Shown: positions 16,257 through 26,402 of the stretch, piece after piece
Position numbering within the stretch: the first letter of the stretch is position 1
How the letters are laid out: each line of letters begins with the position of its first letter
NCBI RefSeq assembly: GCF_016124105.1
Contig: NZ_JADGMQ010000012.1
Location: forward strand, 1-64,000
From: Aquamicrobium zhengzhouense
GTDB taxonomy: Bacteria; Pseudomonadota; Alphaproteobacteria; Rhizobiales; Rhizobiaceae
Reading direction: 5' to 3'
DNA length: 64,000 bases
Position numbers and translations under genes: made by a program
Notes under the pieces: model-generated
Told to the model about the DNA's origin: nothing
Seen by the model: only the letters and a program-made list of their open reading frames with translations
Databases searched by the model: none

Positions 16257-17124
16257 GGTGACGCTCCTGGATCGTTCTTGTCGCCCTGACGTACCACGAT
16301 GGGTGAGCCGCCGCGAGCTTGGTCGCGGCGGCGCAAGCTTCCTCGAAGCTGGGGAATATGCCGAAACATGTCGCCCCTGAGCCGGACATGCGGCTCAGGG
16401 AGGAGCCTGTGTGTCCGAGGGCTCCGATGACTTCTGCCACCTCGGGTGCCAGAAGCCGCGCGGGAGCTTCAAGGTCGTTGCGGCTGGAGTTGGAAAGCCA
16501 CGTGACAATACCTGCACTATCAAGGCCATCGGGCAGCGAGGGAAGGATCGGGTTGTCCTTGCGCGCAAGGGCACGGAAAGCAGACGGGGTCGACACGGCA
16601 ACGCCGGGATTTACCAGCACCAAAGGCAGATCGGGCATTGAGACCGGAACCACCTTTTCGCCGATGCCACGCGCAATCAGGCTTCGCGCCTCAAGGCACA
16701 TAGGAACGTCTGCGCCAAGCTGTAGCGCGAGCGCTGAAAGCGCTTCGCCAGACGGCGAAATCAGCCATAACCGGCACAGCGCGCGAAGGGTCGCTGCGGC
16801 ATCGCTCGATCCGCCACCGATGCCTGATGCGACAGGTAAATTCTTTTCAAGGTGAATTGCAACCGCCGCGGTGCTGCCCACCAGCGCACGCAGATGATCG
16901 CGCGCGCGGGTGACGAGGTTGTCCTGCCCAGCATCCAGTCCATCGGAAAAGGGTCCGCTGATCGTGAAGCGGTCTTCATCTGACGCTTCAACGAAAACGC
17001 GGTCGCCTTCTTCCGTGAAGACGACGATCGATTCGAGAAGATGGTAGCCATCGGCCCGCTGGCCGGTAATGTGCAGCGCAAGGTTGACCTTGGCCGGGGC
17101 GTGTTCGGCGATCGCTTCGGCCAT
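16240..17124 (-). CDS. ispE: 4-diphosphocytidyl-2-C-methyl-D-erythritol kinase
   Basis: A 294-residue GHMP kinase for the fourth step of the MEP isoprenoid pathway. It has EHAPAKVNLALHITGQRADGYH, whose Lys and Asn belong to the active site, and the phosphate-binding glycine loop LPVASGIGGGSSDAAA near residue 100. The C-terminal GHMP motif is in SLSRMSGSGATCFGIF. The length is normal. It is followed with overlap by moaB and preceded by a tiny membrane protein. It is one of six isoprenoid-related genes in the window. Confidence 0.96.
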   Translation of the reverse strand: MAEAIAEHAPAKVNLALHITGQRADGYHLLESIVVFTEEGDRVFVEASDEDRFTISGPFSDGLDAGQDNLVTRARDHLRALVGSTAAVAIHLEKNLPVASGIGGGSSDAAATLRALCRLWLISPSGEALSALALQLGADVPMCLEARSLIARGIGEKVVPVSMPDLPLVLVNPGVAVSTPSAFRALARKDNPILPSLPDGLDSAGIVTWLSNSSRNDLEAPARLLAPEVAEVIGALGHTGSSLSRMSGSGATCFGIFPSFEEACAAATKLAAAHPSWYVRATRTIQERHHGKHR

Positions 17125-17136
17125 GGTTAGAAGATA

Positions 17137-17322
17137 TCAGTCCCTGGTGAGATGGTATTCGCCGGTGACCGGATCCTTGATCAGCGTTCCATGCGAGCCG
17201 ATGCGCTGCTCGGCCTCGGCGCGGCGGGCGCGGGCCGTAATCCGTTCTGCCTCACGTACGAAAGCACGGTATCCGACATAGGCGACAACGCCGACGACGG
17301 CGAAGAAAACGAGCTGGGGCAT
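17137..17322 (-). CDS. Small conserved membrane protein
   Basis: A 61-residue protein with one N-terminal membrane helix (LVFFAVVGVVAYVGYRAFV), a basic coiled segment (EAERITARARRAEAEQ) and the tail IKDPVTGEYHLTRD. I know this type only as an uncharacterised small protein of Rhizobiales. It ends 12 bases before ispE on the same strand and is likely in the same transcript. Confidence 0.75.
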   Translation of the reverse strand: MPQLVFFAVVGVVAYVGYRAFVREAERITARARRAEAEQRIGSHGTLIKDPVTGEYHLTRD

Positions 17323-17395
17323 TCACCTTGATCCTTCCTGCTATCGCCTCGTGGCTGTCCCTGCGAGGATGATTGTATCGCGTCTCGGCCTGCCT

Positions 17396-18283
17396 TCAAA
17401 GTCCGAAGCGGGCCCACATTGCACGCTCTTCTGCCGCATCAACGATCCCGTGAGCAATTCCTGAGCCAAGTTCTGGCGCCTCGCTGCCAAATACGCCGAG
17501 CTTGCGACCAAAAAGCCCGCGCGAGGGCGAAATCAACTGCAGCCGGGCCTTGTCACCATAACGGCGGCGAATGAACGAGCGCATGTCGCCGAGGCCATCA
17601 ATCAACCCAATGTCGAGGCCCTTTTTCGCGGTCCAGAACATCCCGGTGAACAGGTCTGGGTTTTGAGCAAGCTTCGCCCCGCGCCGTTCTTTGACCATGT
17701 CGATGAATGTGTCGTGGATCTCAAGTTGTAGCTCCTTGAGACGCTCGACGTCCTCTGGCTTTTCAGGCTGAAAGGGATCAAGGATCGCCTTGTTCTGACC
17801 AGCAGTATGTACCCGGCGTTCCACACCGATCTTCTTCAGAAGTTCCGGAAAACCAAAGCCCGCCGAAACGACGCCAATCGATCCGACGATTGATGATTCG
17901 TCAGCGATGATTTCGTCGCCCGCGAGCGCGATCATGTAGCCGCCGGAAGCCGCAACGTCTTCGACGAAAACCAGAACACGCTTGTTCTTTTCCTCGGCGA
18001 GATCGCGGATGCGCTTGAAGATCAGGCGTGACTGAACCGGTGAACCGCCTGGCGAATTCAGCGAAATCGCAACCGCAGGGGCCTCCTTGAACGCAAACGC
18101 CTTTTCAATGAGGCCAGCTGTCGATGCCAGCGAAAGGCTGGGGCGAAACTGATTTCCGCCAGCCATGATTGGACCTTGCAGTCGAATGACCGGGATGGTC
18201 GTGCCCGTGTTGCGCATGGAGGCGGGAAGGAAGCGGCTGAACAGTCGTTTCAAGAGTGGTCTCTCCGATATGTCGCTTCGCAT
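17396..18283 (-). CDS. S49-family serine peptidase (SppA/SohB-like)
   Basis: A 295-residue peptidase of the signal-peptide-peptidase A group. The fold motifs are VIRLQGPIM, ISLNSPGGSPVQS, then VEDVAASGGYMIALAGD, whose Ser in AASGGY is the nucleophile, and SIVGSIGVVS. A Lys in TAGQNKAILDPF is the likely general base. The N-terminus lacks a clear membrane anchor, unlike E. coli SppA. It is the single-domain form common in alphaproteobacteria. It probably degrades cleaved signal peptides or misfolded membrane proteins. Confidence 0.9.
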   Translation of the reverse strand: MRSDISERPLLKRLFSRFLPASMRNTGTTIPVIRLQGPIMAGGNQFRPSLSLASTAGLIEKAFAFKEAPAVAISLNSPGGSPVQSRLIFKRIRDLAEEKNKRVLVFVEDVAASGGYMIALAGDEIIADESSIVGSIGVVSAGFGFPELLKKIGVERRVHTAGQNKAILDPFQPEKPEDVERLKELQLEIHDTFIDMVKERRGAKLAQNPDLFTGMFWTAKKGLDIGLIDGLGDMRSFIRRRYGDKARLQLISPSRGLFGRKLGVFGSEAPELGSGIAHGIVDAAEERAMWARFGL

Positions 18284-18351
18284 GTAGGATCTTCACGTCG
18301 GCGCGCAATATCTTTGGTGCAAATCCTTGTGATCACTGACCGTGGCGGGTT

Positions 18352-19155
18352 TTAATCCCCGAACAGAGATGCGCGACCGTTGTTCACATTATCAGCGCGG
18401 ATGCTGAAATGATCACCCGCTGCGTCATGGATGATCAGTGGTGGCATCAGCGACAGCGGCGCGCGCGAAGCCCGGATCGCGCGAATGACGATGCGGATGG
18501 CCGGCTCATCAGCTCGGGGCAGGATCGGGACGATCTGGGCAGCACCGAAACGACCGTCCATGGCCGCGAGAATTTCGGTCAGTGATCGGGGGCGGGCAAT
18601 CAGGGCAAAGCCACCCTTCGGGCGCACAATGGCGGCGGCAGTGCGCAGCCAGCTTTCGAAGAGGCCGTCATCCATGACATGGGCGCCGCGTCGAAGGTCG
18701 TCCGGAGAGGGGCGATCGGTACGGAGGTTGAAGGGCGGGTTCATGATCGCGAAGTCGAAGCTCGAATCTTCGAGCCCTGCAGCAATACGTGCCTTGCCGG
18801 TCAGGGTGACGTCCGTCTCGATAACCGCTCCTCGACCCGCAATTCGCGAATTTTCCGGGTATGCGAGGGTAGCCCTGGCGCAATTGGCCGTCTCGGCCTC
18901 GCGCTCGACGAGCACAACCCGCGAACTGCGGCAGCGAGAGGCAACGGCAAGTCCGGCTGCGCCAGCGCCAGCGCCCAGATCCACCAGCCGACCGGAAAAC
19001 GATGACGGGACTGCAGCAGCCAGCATCATGGCATCCGTGCCTGCCCGGTGCCCGCGTCGCGGCTGGATCAAATAAAAGTCACCCCGATGGAACGCATCGA
19101 TCGTTCGTTCCTCGAGTGCGGGCGAACTGTCCTTCGTCGCAGGCTGTAACCTCAT
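18352..19155 (-). CDS. TrmN6-like tRNA1(Val) adenine-N6 methyltransferase family protein
   Basis: A 267-residue class I SAM-dependent methyltransferase. It has the substrate-site lead GDFYLIQPRRGHRAGTDAMML, the SAM loop VDLGAGAGAAGLAVASRC, the acidic motif VVLVEREAE, and IMNPPFNL, the N-P-P-F signature of exocyclic amino-group methylation. This combination is that of the TrmN6/YfiC family, which modifies A37 of a valine tRNA in E. coli. The target here is inferred. The start overlaps the end of the DUF2007 gene by four bases, indicating coupling. Confidence 0.87.
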   Translation of the reverse strand: MRLQPATKDSSPALEERTIDAFHRGDFYLIQPRRGHRAGTDAMMLAAAVPSSFSGRLVDLGAGAGAAGLAVASRCRSSRVVLVEREAETANCARATLAYPENSRIAGRGAVIETDVTLTGKARIAAGLEDSSFDFAIMNPPFNLRTDRPSPDDLRRGAHVMDDGLFESWLRTAAAIVRPKGGFALIARPRSLTEILAAMDGRFGAAQIVPILPRADEPAIRIVIRAIRASRAPLSLMPPLIIHDAAGDHFSIRADNVNNGRASLFGD

Positions 19156-19376
19156 ACGCCTTTTAGCTCTCCATCGATTCCGGCGTCTTTAAGAAGCATT
19201 CGTGCCTCTTCCAAATGGTCCTCGCTGATCATGATACGACGGGGCAAAATGCCCAGCGAGCCTTCAATCACGCTCATATTCTGATCCGCGATAAAAAAGG
19301 AGAGGCCAGAATCGCGCAGCAATGTCTCAACAAAAGAGAGCATCACAGCATCGTTGGTTCGCATAAGCTCAATCAT
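19152..19376 (-). CDS. DUF2007 domain protein
   Basis: A 74-residue protein filled by the DUF2007 domain: MIELMRTNDAVMLSFVETLL, FIADQNMSVIEGSLG, ILPRRIMISEDHLEEARMLL. The fold is a small alpha/beta domain thought to bind a signalling ligand or partner, but the role is not known. It is coupled by a four-base overlap to the TrmN6-like methyltransferase, an arrangement usual in rhizobia. Confidence 0.9.
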   Translation of the reverse strand: MIELMRTNDAVMLSFVETLLRDSGLSFFIADQNMSVIEGSLGILPRRIMISEDHLEEARMLLKDAGIDGELKGV

Positions 19377-19526
19377 CTGCAGACCCTCTCAGGAGATGCA
19401 ATTATTGTAAATCCATAACGCATTCCCTTGCGTCCGCGCCAATTAGTCACTTGCTGCAAAGAGCTTGCCTCCATAGAGTCCCGCGACTAAATGGCGGTAA
19501 CAGCGGCCGTTTTTGCGGGAGACCCG

Positions 19527-20546
19527 ATGGTGGGCGTAGTAGTGAACATTGATGATGGCAAGCGAACGAGCGCTTCGATCGAGGACCTGATCGCGCTCAC
19601 CAGACAGGATATGGGCCGCGTCAATGAACTGATCCTGTCCAAGGCGGGCTCTGACGTAACCATGATTCCGGAGGTGGCAAATCACCTCATTTCATCCGGA
19701 GGCAAGCGGCTGCGCCCGATGCTGACGCTGGCTGCTGCCCAGATGTTCGGCTATGAGGGCGACGGCCACGTCAAGCTGGCTACCAGCGTCGAATTCATGC
19801 ACACAGCGACCCTGCTGCATGACGATGTCGTGGACGAAAGCGACATGCGCCGCGGAAAGCGCACCGCTCGCATGATCTGGGGCAACCAGGCGAGCGTTCT
19901 CGTCGGCGATTTCCTGCTCGGCCAGGCTTTCCGCATGATGGTCGATGTTGGATCGCTTGAAGCTCTCGACATCCTATCGGCAGCGGCTTCGGTGATTGCT
20001 GAAGGCGAAGTGCTGCAGCTCAGCGTTGCCAAGAACCTCGAGACCACCGAGGACGAATATCTCTCCGTCATTAAGGCCAAGACCGCTGCGCTCTTTTCGG
20101 CGGCAGCCGAAGTAGGCCCAGTTGTAGCGGATGCCACCAAGGCGGATCGGGCAGCGCTGCGCTCTTACGGCACCAATCTTGGACTTGCCTTCCAGCTTAT
20201 CGATGATGCGCTCGATTACGCGGGCGATACGTCGAGCCTCGGCAAGAATGTCGGTGACGACTTCCGCGAAGGTAAGGTAACTTTGCCTGTCATCCTCAGC
20301 TTCCGCCGGGGATCTGAGGAAGAGCGCGAGTTCTGGAAGTCGGCAATCGAGAAAGACCAGACCGACGACGAGCAGCTCGAATTCGCTCTCAAGCTGATGA
20401 AGAAGCACAACTCGATCGCCGATACGATCGGACGCGCACGCCACTTCGGCGGCATTGCACGTGATGCGCTGGCACCTCTCAAGGACACGCCACAGAAGCA
20501 GGCGCTTCTGGATGTCATCGACTTCTGCATCAGCCGCGTCACCTGA
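19527..20546 (+). CDS. Long-chain polyprenyl diphosphate synthase
   Basis: A 339-residue trans-prenyltransferase that builds the ubiquinone side chain (octa- or decaprenyl diphosphate). Both aspartate-rich motifs are present: LLHDDVVDESDMRRGKRTA (first DDxxD) and LIDDALDYAGDTSSLGKN (second). GGKRLRPML is also conserved. I start it at ATG 19527 because GGGAGA precedes it; a longer frame begins at 19491 without a ribosome-binding site. Residues four and five before the first DDxxD are Ala and Thr, without a bulky aromatic pair, which fits a long product. Its product feeds ubiA at 30579. The exact chain length (C40 or C50) cannot be read. Confidence 0.93.
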   Translation: MVGVVVNIDDGKRTSASIEDLIALTRQDMGRVNELILSKAGSDVTMIPEVANHLISSGGKRLRPMLTLAAAQMFGYEGDGHVKLATSVEFMHTATLLHDDVVDESDMRRGKRTARMIWGNQASVLVGDFLLGQAFRMMVDVGSLEALDILSAAASVIAEGEVLQLSVAKNLETTEDEYLSVIKAKTAALFSAAAEVGPVVADATKADRAALRSYGTNLGLAFQLIDDALDYAGDTSSLGKNVGDDFREGKVTLPVILSFRRGSEEEREFWKSAIEKDQTDDEQLEFALKLMKKHNSIADTIGRARHFGGIARDALAPLKDTPQKQALLDVIDFCISRVT

Positions 20547-20674
20547 TGGACACAGCTTCTCGTCGCCTTAACGTGAACGAGCCGATTGAACGTCGTTCGT
20601 AAAAAGGCCATGCTTTGCCGTCAGTTGTGTCCGCCGGCATTGGCTGGATGCGCAAGCAAGCGGGAAGGGAATCA

Positions 20675-22684
20675 ATGCGGCTCAAGACTGGAAGCCTGAT
20701 CGCAGCGGGAGCAATCGCCGCGAGTCTCACGCTGGGCTCGGTGCCTGTGCGGGCCAACCAGCCGGAGGCCGTTTCGGTCAATACGCTGACAGGTGCCTAT
20801 CTTGCCGCGCGCATTGCCGAGAGCGACAACGATCTTGATGCTGCAATCGCCTATTATCAGCGCGCGCACGCATTCGACCCCGACGACCAGACCATCCAGC
20901 AGAGCTTGCTTCTCGGGCTTATCTCCCAGGGTAAGTTCGATGAGGCTTTGCCTTTCGCGCGCAGCCTGAAAGAGACCCCTGAAGTCGAGCGTTTTTCCCG
21001 GCTTGCCCTTGCCGTCGATGCACTGCGTAAGGAAAAATACGGCGAGGTCCAGAACTGGCTGAAGCTTGCGCTCGCTTCTGACCTCGACCGGCTTATCACC
21101 GGATTGATGACCGGTTGGGCAAAGCTTGGCGCAGGTGATGGTTCCGACGCGCTCGCCCATATCAAGGCAATGTCGGGCCCTGACTGGTACGATCTGTTTG
21201 TCGGATATCACCGAGCACTGATTGCCGAGCAGGCTGGTGACATCGAACTCGCCCGTAAAATCTTCTCCGAGGTCGGCAACGATGCGGCAGCGGGCAGCGC
21301 GGCACCTGAAGCATATTTGCGCGCCATCGAAGCGCAGGCCGGCTTCCTGGCGCGACAGGGCGACAAGGAAGGCGCTTTGGCCGCGCTAGGGGTTGCTGAC
21401 AGTTTTGCCCCGGGCCGCGTGACAATTGATGCGCTGCGAGAGACGATCGAAGCGGGCGAAATGCCGACGATGATGGTGCCGGACGCGAAGGCCGGGTCTG
21501 CCGAGGTGCTACTGAACTTGGCAACCGCGCTGAACCGCAGTGGCGGCGAATCGTTTGTGCGGCTTTATCTGCAGTACGCTGCGGCGCTGCGTCCGGACAG
21601 TGATGCGATCCAGATTCAGCTTGCAGGCATCGCCGAGCAGCAGAACGATGCGCTCACGGCGATCTCGCACTACGAGAAGATCCCTGATGATTCGCCGATG
21701 AAGGCGATTGCCGAGTTGCAGCTTGGTCTCAACCTTGCGGACCTCGAGCGCTTCAAAGAAGCTGAAGACCACCTGAAGCTGTCGCTCGAAAAGAATCAGG
21801 ATGACATGCGCGCCTATCTCGCGCTCGGCGGAGTTTATGCGCGGCAGGAAAACTACCGCGATGCTGCTGACCTCTACGAGGAGGCGGTCGCACGAATCGA
21901 CGAACCGCAGCGCGCCGATTTCAGCATCTACTATCAGCGCGGCATCGCCTATGAGCGGCTGAAGGAATGGGACAAGGCCGAGCCGAACTTCAAGAAGGCA
22001 CTCGAACTCTTCCCCGATCAGCCGCAGGTGCTCAATTATCTGGGGTATTCCTGGGTTGATATGAACATCAACCTTGAGGAAGGGCTCAAGCTTATTCAAC
22101 GCGCCGCCGATTTGCGCCCTAGCGATGGCTACATCGTCGATTCGCTCGGCTGGGCTTATTACCGTCTGGGGCGTTACGAAGATGCTGTCCGCGAACTCGA
22201 GCGCGCGGTCGGTCTCATGCCGAATGATCCGGTGCTCAACGACCACCTGGGCGACGCGTACTGGCAGGTCGGGCGCAAGCGCGAGGCGACTTTCCAATGG
22301 CGGCACGCGCTGACCATGGAGCCTGACGACAAGGTCAAGGCTGATGCAGAGCGCAAGCTGCGCGAAGGTTTGGAAGTTTCGAAAGAAACATCGGATCAGA
22401 GTGTGATGGTTGCGGAAGGTCCCGGCGGAACCAATGAGGTGCTGAGCGATGCCGCAGCGCCGCGTGAAGAAGAAGTCGCCGCTGCGCCAGCGAGCGAGCC
22501 GCAGGAGGCCGAAGCGAATTTCCATATTGTTCAGCCCGGACAGAGCCTTTGGGACATCGCCGTTGAACGTCTCGGCAATGGCGAGCGCTTTCGTGAGATC
22601 ATTCAGCTCAACCCGTCATTGAACGGAAAGCCCGATGTCATCGTGCCCGGCCAGCGTCTGACACTGCCCGACGCGACACGCTGA
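20675..22684 (+). CDS. Exported TPR-repeat protein with C-terminal LysM domain
   Basis: A 669-residue protein from ATG 20675, preceded by GGGAAGGGA. A signal peptide (MRLKTGSLIAAGAIAASLTL to VRA) precedes about ten tetratricopeptide repeats between residues 35 and 560 (for example AIAYYQRAHAFDPDDQTIQQ and AEPNFKKALELFPDQPQVLN). The C-terminus carries a LysM module (FHIVQPGQSLWDIAVERLG to PGQRLTLP), predicted to bind peptidoglycan. It probably scaffolds envelope proteins in the periplasm. The TPR region resembles the BepA/NlpI type of outer-membrane quality-control proteins, but this is only fold similarity. It sits between the prenyl synthase and glyQ and may form a unit with the former. Confidence 0.85.
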   Translation: MRLKTGSLIAAGAIAASLTLGSVPVRANQPEAVSVNTLTGAYLAARIAESDNDLDAAIAYYQRAHAFDPDDQTIQQSLLLGLISQGKFDEALPFARSLKETPEVERFSRLALAVDALRKEKYGEVQNWLKLALASDLDRLITGLMTGWAKLGAGDGSDALAHIKAMSGPDWYDLFVGYHRALIAEQAGDIELARKIFSEVGNDAAAGSAAPEAYLRAIEAQAGFLARQGDKEGALAALGVADSFAPGRVTIDALRETIEAGEMPTMMVPDAKAGSAEVLLNLATALNRSGGESFVRLYLQYAAALRPDSDAIQIQLAGIAEQQNDALTAISHYEKIPDDSPMKAIAELQLGLNLADLERFKEAEDHLKLSLEKNQDDMRAYLALGGVYARQENYRDAADLYEEAVARIDEPQRADFSIYYQRGIAYERLKEWDKAEPNFKKALELFPDQPQVLNYLGYSWVDMNINLEEGLKLIQRAADLRPSDGYIVDSLGWAYYRLGRYEDAVRELERAVGLMPNDPVLNDHLGDAYWQVGRKREATFQWRHALTMEPDDKVKADAERKLREGLEVSKETSDQSVMVAEGPGGTNEVLSDAAAPREEEVAAAPASEPQEAEANFHIVQPGQSLWDIAVERLGNGERFREIIQLNPSLNGKPDVIVPGQRLTLPDATR

Positions 22685-22762
22685 CTTCTCCGCGCTTCTT
22701 GACGCTCTCTTGCTGCCGATCTAGGACGAGGCCCGTCCCGCTCACGGCCGCGAGGAAGTTCA

Positions 22763-23716
22763 GTGAACGCTATTTTGCCCGACCATATGCACCCCAGCCG
22801 CTCATTTCAGGGGCTGATCCTTACGTTGCACAATTACTGGGCCGATTATGGCTGCGTGGTTCTGCAGCCATACGACATGGAGGTCGGTGCAGGTACATTC
22901 CATCCGGCGACGACGCTTCGTGCTCTCGGCCCCAAGCGCTGGAACGCTGCCTATGTGCAGCCGTCGCGCCGCCCGAAGGATGGTCGTTACGGTGAGAACC
23001 CGAACCGTCTGCAGCACTATTACCAGTATCAAGTCATCCTGAAGCCGAACCCGTCGAACCTGCAGGAACTCTATCTCGGCTCGCTGAACGCGATTGGCAT
23101 CGACCCGCTGGTTCACGATATCCGCTTCGTCGAAGACGACTGGGAAAGCCCGACGCTCGGCGCATGGGGCCTTGGTTGGGAATGCTGGTGTGACGGCATG
23201 GAAGTGTCGCAGTTCACCTACTTCCAGCAGGTTTGCGGCATCGAGTGCTCGCCGGTTGCTGGCGAACTGACCTACGGCCTCGAGCGCCTTGCTATGTATG
23301 TTCAGGGCGTCGACAACGTCTACGACCTTAACTTCAACGGTCGCGAAGGTGATGAAAAGGTCACGTACGGCGACGTTTTCCTGCAGGCAGAGCAAGAATA
23401 TTCGCGTCACAATTTTGAGCACGCCAACACCGAGACGCTGTTCCAGCATTTCATCGATGCCGAGAACGAGTGCCGCGCGCTTTTGGCGGCCGGCGCTGAG
23501 CGCCCGGAAGGCAAGTCGCACCAGATGGTGCTGCCGGCCTACGACCAGTGCATCAAGGCTTCGCACGCCTTTAACCTGCTGGACGCACGCGGGGTGATCT
23601 CGGTCACCGAGCGCCAGAGCTACATCCTGCGCGTCCGCAACCTCGCCAAGGCCTGTGGCGAAGCATTCCTTGAGACCGAAGCCGGCGGCTTCAAACCGAC
23701 GACAGAGGCTGCGTAA
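22763..23716 (+). CDS. glyQ: Glycyl-tRNA synthetase alpha subunit
   Basis: A 317-residue catalytic subunit of the bacterial alpha2beta2 glycyl-tRNA synthetase. It has the class II features and family signatures [79 protein letters not shown] and [16 protein letters not shown]. The length is normal. It is separated from glyS by one base, so the subunits are made together. Confidence 0.97.
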   Translation: MNAILPDHMHPSRSFQGLILTLHNYWADYGCVVLQPYDMEVGAGTFHPATTLRALGPKRWNAAYVQPSRRPKDGRYGENPNRLQHYYQYQVILKPNPSNLQELYLGSLNAIGIDPLVHDIRFVEDDWESPTLGAWGLGWECWCDGMEVSQFTYFQQVCGIECSPVAGELTYGLERLAMYVQGVDNVYDLNFNGREGDEKVTYGDVFLQAEQEYSRHNFEHANTETLFQHFIDAENECRALLAAGAERPEGKSHQMVLPAYDQCIKASHAFNLLDARGVISVTERQSYILRVRNLAKACGEAFLETEAGGFKPTTEAA

Positions 23717-23717
23717 G

Positions 23718-25946
23718 ATGCCTGATCTTCTGCTAGAAATTCGCTCCGAGGAAATCCCGGCCCGCATGCAGCGCAAGGCTGCGGGCGATCTCAAGAAGGC
23801 GGTCATGGATGGCCTCGTTGAGGCTGGCCTGACCTATGAGGCCGCGAGCGAATACTGGACGCCGCGCCGTCTGACGCTCGACATCCGTGGCCTGACCGCG
23901 CGCTCCAAGGATGTGCGCGACGAGATCAAGGGCCCGTCGACCTCGGCGCCTGAACAGGCCGTGCAGGGCTTCCTGCGCAAGGCCGGCATCGCGTCGATCG
24001 CTGACGCGCATGTGCACACCGATCCGAAGAAGGGCGATTTCTATGTCGCCCACATCGTCAAGACGGGCCGCGCTGCTGAAGAAATCATCGCGGAACTGAT
24101 CCCGACGGTCATCCGCAACTTCCCGTGGCCGAAGTCGATGCGCTGGGGCGCAGCTTCGGCAAAGCCGGGCTCGATGCGTTGGGTTCGCCCGCTGCAGTCG
24201 ATCGTTTGCATGTTCGGCCCGGAAAGCTCCGAGCCGGTCGTGGTCGATTTTGAGGTCGACGGCATCCGCTCGGGCAACGTGACCTACGGCCATCGCTTCC
24301 ATGCACCTGATTCCATCGAGGTTCGCCGCTTTGACGACTACGTCACCAAGCTCGAAGCCGCCAAGGTCGTGCTCGACGCCGAGCGCCGCAAGCGCATCAT
24401 CCTCGACGACGCCAAGAACCTTGCCTTCGCGGCTGGTCTCGAACTGGTCGAGGACGAGGGCCTGCTCGAGGAGGTCTCGGGCCTCGTCGAATGGCCGGTC
24501 GTTCTGATGGGCGAGTTCGAGGAAGCCTTCCTCGAAATTCCGGCGGAAGTCATCCGCCTCACCATCCGCGCCAACCAGAAGTGCTTTGTCACCCGCCCGC
24601 AAGGCGCGACCGACACGCTGTCGAACCATTTCCTCCTGACTTCGAATATCGAGGCCAAGGATGGCGGCAAGGAAATCGCTTACGGCAACGGCAAAGTCGT
24701 GCGCGCACGCCTCTCCGACGCCGTGCATTTCTGGAAGACCGACCAGGCCGACCTGCCGGATCTCGATCTTCTGGCGGACTCGGCTGAAAAGTTCGGCCTC
24801 GATTTGAAGAAGCCGCTCGACCAGCGTATGGCGCGTCTCGACAGGCTCGGCGTCACCTTCCACGCCAAGCTAGGCACGCAAGGGCAGCGCGTTGCGCGTA
24901 TCGCCAAGCTCGCTGAAGAGCTGGCCGAGGTTGTTGGCGCTGACCAGGCACTGGCCCGCCGCGCCGCCGTTCTTGCCAAGGCAGACCTTCAGACCGAAGT
25001 CGTCGGCGAGTTCCCTGAACTTCAGGGTGCGATGGGCCGAAAATACGCGCTGCTTCAGGGCGAAGATGCTTCCGTTGCTGCTGCGCTTGAAGAGCACTAT
25101 CGCCCGCAGGGTCCGTCCGACGTCGTTCCTACTGACCCGGTTTCGGTCGCCGTTGCGCTCGCCGACAAGCTCGACACGCTGACCGGCTTCTGGGCCATCG
25201 ACGAAAAGCCGACGGGCTCGAAAGACCCATATGCGCTGCGTCGTGCAGCGCTTGGCGTCATCCGCATCATCGTAGAGAACGGTGTGAGAGTGGGCTTGGC
25301 GCAAGTAGTCGAGTCGCACTTCCAGCTAGTCGACGCAGATATTCTCGACGCAACCGTTCGCGAAATGCGGCGAGAGGGTGGAGCATCTATGAGCGCTCAC
25401 GCTACGGTTGGCGACTACGATCGCACTGTAGATCTCCTGTCCTTCCTCCACGACCGGCTGAAGGTTTATCTGCGCGACAAGGGTGCGCGGCATGATCTGA
25501 TCGACGCGGTGATCTCACCGGAAGCTGATGATCTTTTGCTCGTCGTCAGCCGCGTCGCTGCCCTCGGTATCTTCCTTGATTCCGACGATGGCAAGAACTT
25601 GCTCGCCGGAACCAAGCGCGCGGCCAACATTCTGGCCGCCGAGGAGAAGAAGGGCACGGTTGTTGCGTCTGAAGCCAATCCGGAGCTGTTCCGCGAGGAC
25701 GCAGAGCGGGAGCTGTTCACGGCGATCAACTCGGCTGAGAGCGAAGCTGCCAAGGCTGTCGCGCTGCAGGATTTTGCTGGCGCCATGCAGGCGCTGTCGG
25801 TGCTGCGTGCCCCGGTCGACGCGTTTTTCGAGGCCGTGCTCGTGAATGACGAGGACGCGGCCGTTCGCGCCAACCGTCTTGCGCTGCTGTCCCGTATCCG
25901 CAGCGCCACCGGCCAGGTCGCCGACTTCTCCAAGATTGCAGGCTGA
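23718..25946 (+). CDS. glyS: Glycyl-tRNA synthetase beta subunit
   Basis: A 742-residue beta subunit that binds the tRNA and completes the heterotetramer. It opens with [19 protein letters not shown], keeps [46 protein letters not shown] and the HD-like domain region ([17 protein letters not shown]), and ends with a DALR-type anticodon-binding domain ([18 protein letters not shown]). I start at ATG 23718; an earlier in-frame start lies inside glyQ and is not needed. Palindromic repeats follow the stop. Confidence 0.97.
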   Translation: MPDLLLEIRSEEIPARMQRKAAGDLKKAVMDGLVEAGLTYEAASEYWTPRRLTLDIRGLTARSKDVRDEIKGPSTSAPEQAVQGFLRKAGIASIADAHVHTDPKKGDFYVAHIVKTGRAAEEIIAELIPTVIRNFPWPKSMRWGAASAKPGSMRWVRPLQSIVCMFGPESSEPVVVDFEVDGIRSGNVTYGHRFHAPDSIEVRRFDDYVTKLEAAKVVLDAERRKRIILDDAKNLAFAAGLELVEDEGLLEEVSGLVEWPVVLMGEFEEAFLEIPAEVIRLTIRANQKCFVTRPQGATDTLSNHFLLTSNIEAKDGGKEIAYGNGKVVRARLSDAVHFWKTDQADLPDLDLLADSAEKFGLDLKKPLDQRMARLDRLGVTFHAKLGTQGQRVARIAKLAEELAEVVGADQALARRAAVLAKADLQTEVVGEFPELQGAMGRKYALLQGEDASVAAALEEHYRPQGPSDVVPTDPVSVAVALADKLDTLTGFWAIDEKPTGSKDPYALRRAALGVIRIIVENGVRVGLAQVVESHFQLVDADILDATVREMRREGGASMSAHATVGDYDRTVDLLSFLHDRLKVYLRDKGARHDLIDAVISPEADDLLLVVSRVAALGIFLDSDDGKNLLAGTKRAANILAAEEKKGTVVASEANPELFREDAERELFTAINSAESEAAKAVALQDFAGAMQALSVLRAPVDAFFEAVLVNDEDAAVRANRLALLSRIRSATGQVADFSKIAG

Positions 25947-25984
25947 GGGTAGGGCAGACGCTGGTTGCTGGCGTCTGCGTAAGA

Positions 25985-26184
25985 TACCCCCACCCTTAAC
26001 CCCTCCCCACAAGGGGGAGGGGAATTGGTGCCGGCCATTGAGGCCTGGCGCAAAGGTTTTCTGAATAACTTGAGCCTAAGTCGCCGCGAGTGTTTTCACC
26101 CGCGGCAGCTTGGTGTTGCGTGCAAGAACGCGCACGCCGCTCACGTCTCCCTCCCCCCTGAGGGGAGGGTCAGGGTAGGGGTGT
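25985..26184. repeat. Palindromic extragenic repeat, unit 1
   Basis: The left part (25985-26052) has CCCCCACCCTTAACCCCTCC, then CACAAGGGGGAGGGGAATTG and GTGCCGGCCATTGAGGCCTG. The right part (26140-26184) has TCACGTCTCCCTCCC and GGGGAGGGTCAGGGTAGGGG, roughly the inverse complement of the left outer arm. The whole can fold into a large cruciform. The same unit recurs at 26242. It is non-coding. Confidence 0.8.
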
Positions 26185-26241
26185 CGGAAGCGCGGCTTTA
26201 GTGATTGGCTAGCGTATGGTCAGCGCTCGTGGTGAGGGTGT

Positions 26242-26378
26242 TTACCCCCACCCCTAACCCCTCCCCACAAGGGGGAGGGGAATTGGTGCCAGCCATGGAG
26301 GCTTGGCGCTGCGTTGAAAAAACATGTGTTCCGCTTACGTCTCCCTCCCCCTTGCGGGGAGGGTAAGGGTGGGGGTGC
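26242..26378. repeat. Palindromic extragenic repeat, unit 2
   Basis: The left part (26242-26308) is nearly identical to unit 1 (CCCCACCCCTAACCCCTCCC, then ACAAGGGGGAGGGGAATTGG). The right part (26337-26378) has TACGTCTCCCTCCCCCTTGC and GGGGAGGGTAAGGGTGGGGG. The two arms are only about 30 bases apart here, against about 90 in unit 1. Together with unit 1 it fills the glyS-26403 intergenic gap; nothing else was seen there. Confidence 0.82.
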
Positions 26379-26402
26379 TTTGTGCGACCCCCGACAAAAC
26401 CC

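Noticed and set aside
21509..22525. A 338-codon minus-strand frame opposite the TPR/LysM gene
   Set aside because: Shadow of the repeat-rich plus-strand protein; no start signal or motif.
25985..26378. Possible CRISPR array
   Set aside because: Only two long units with palindromic G/C arms and unequal spacing; no short regular repeats and spacers, and no cas genes.
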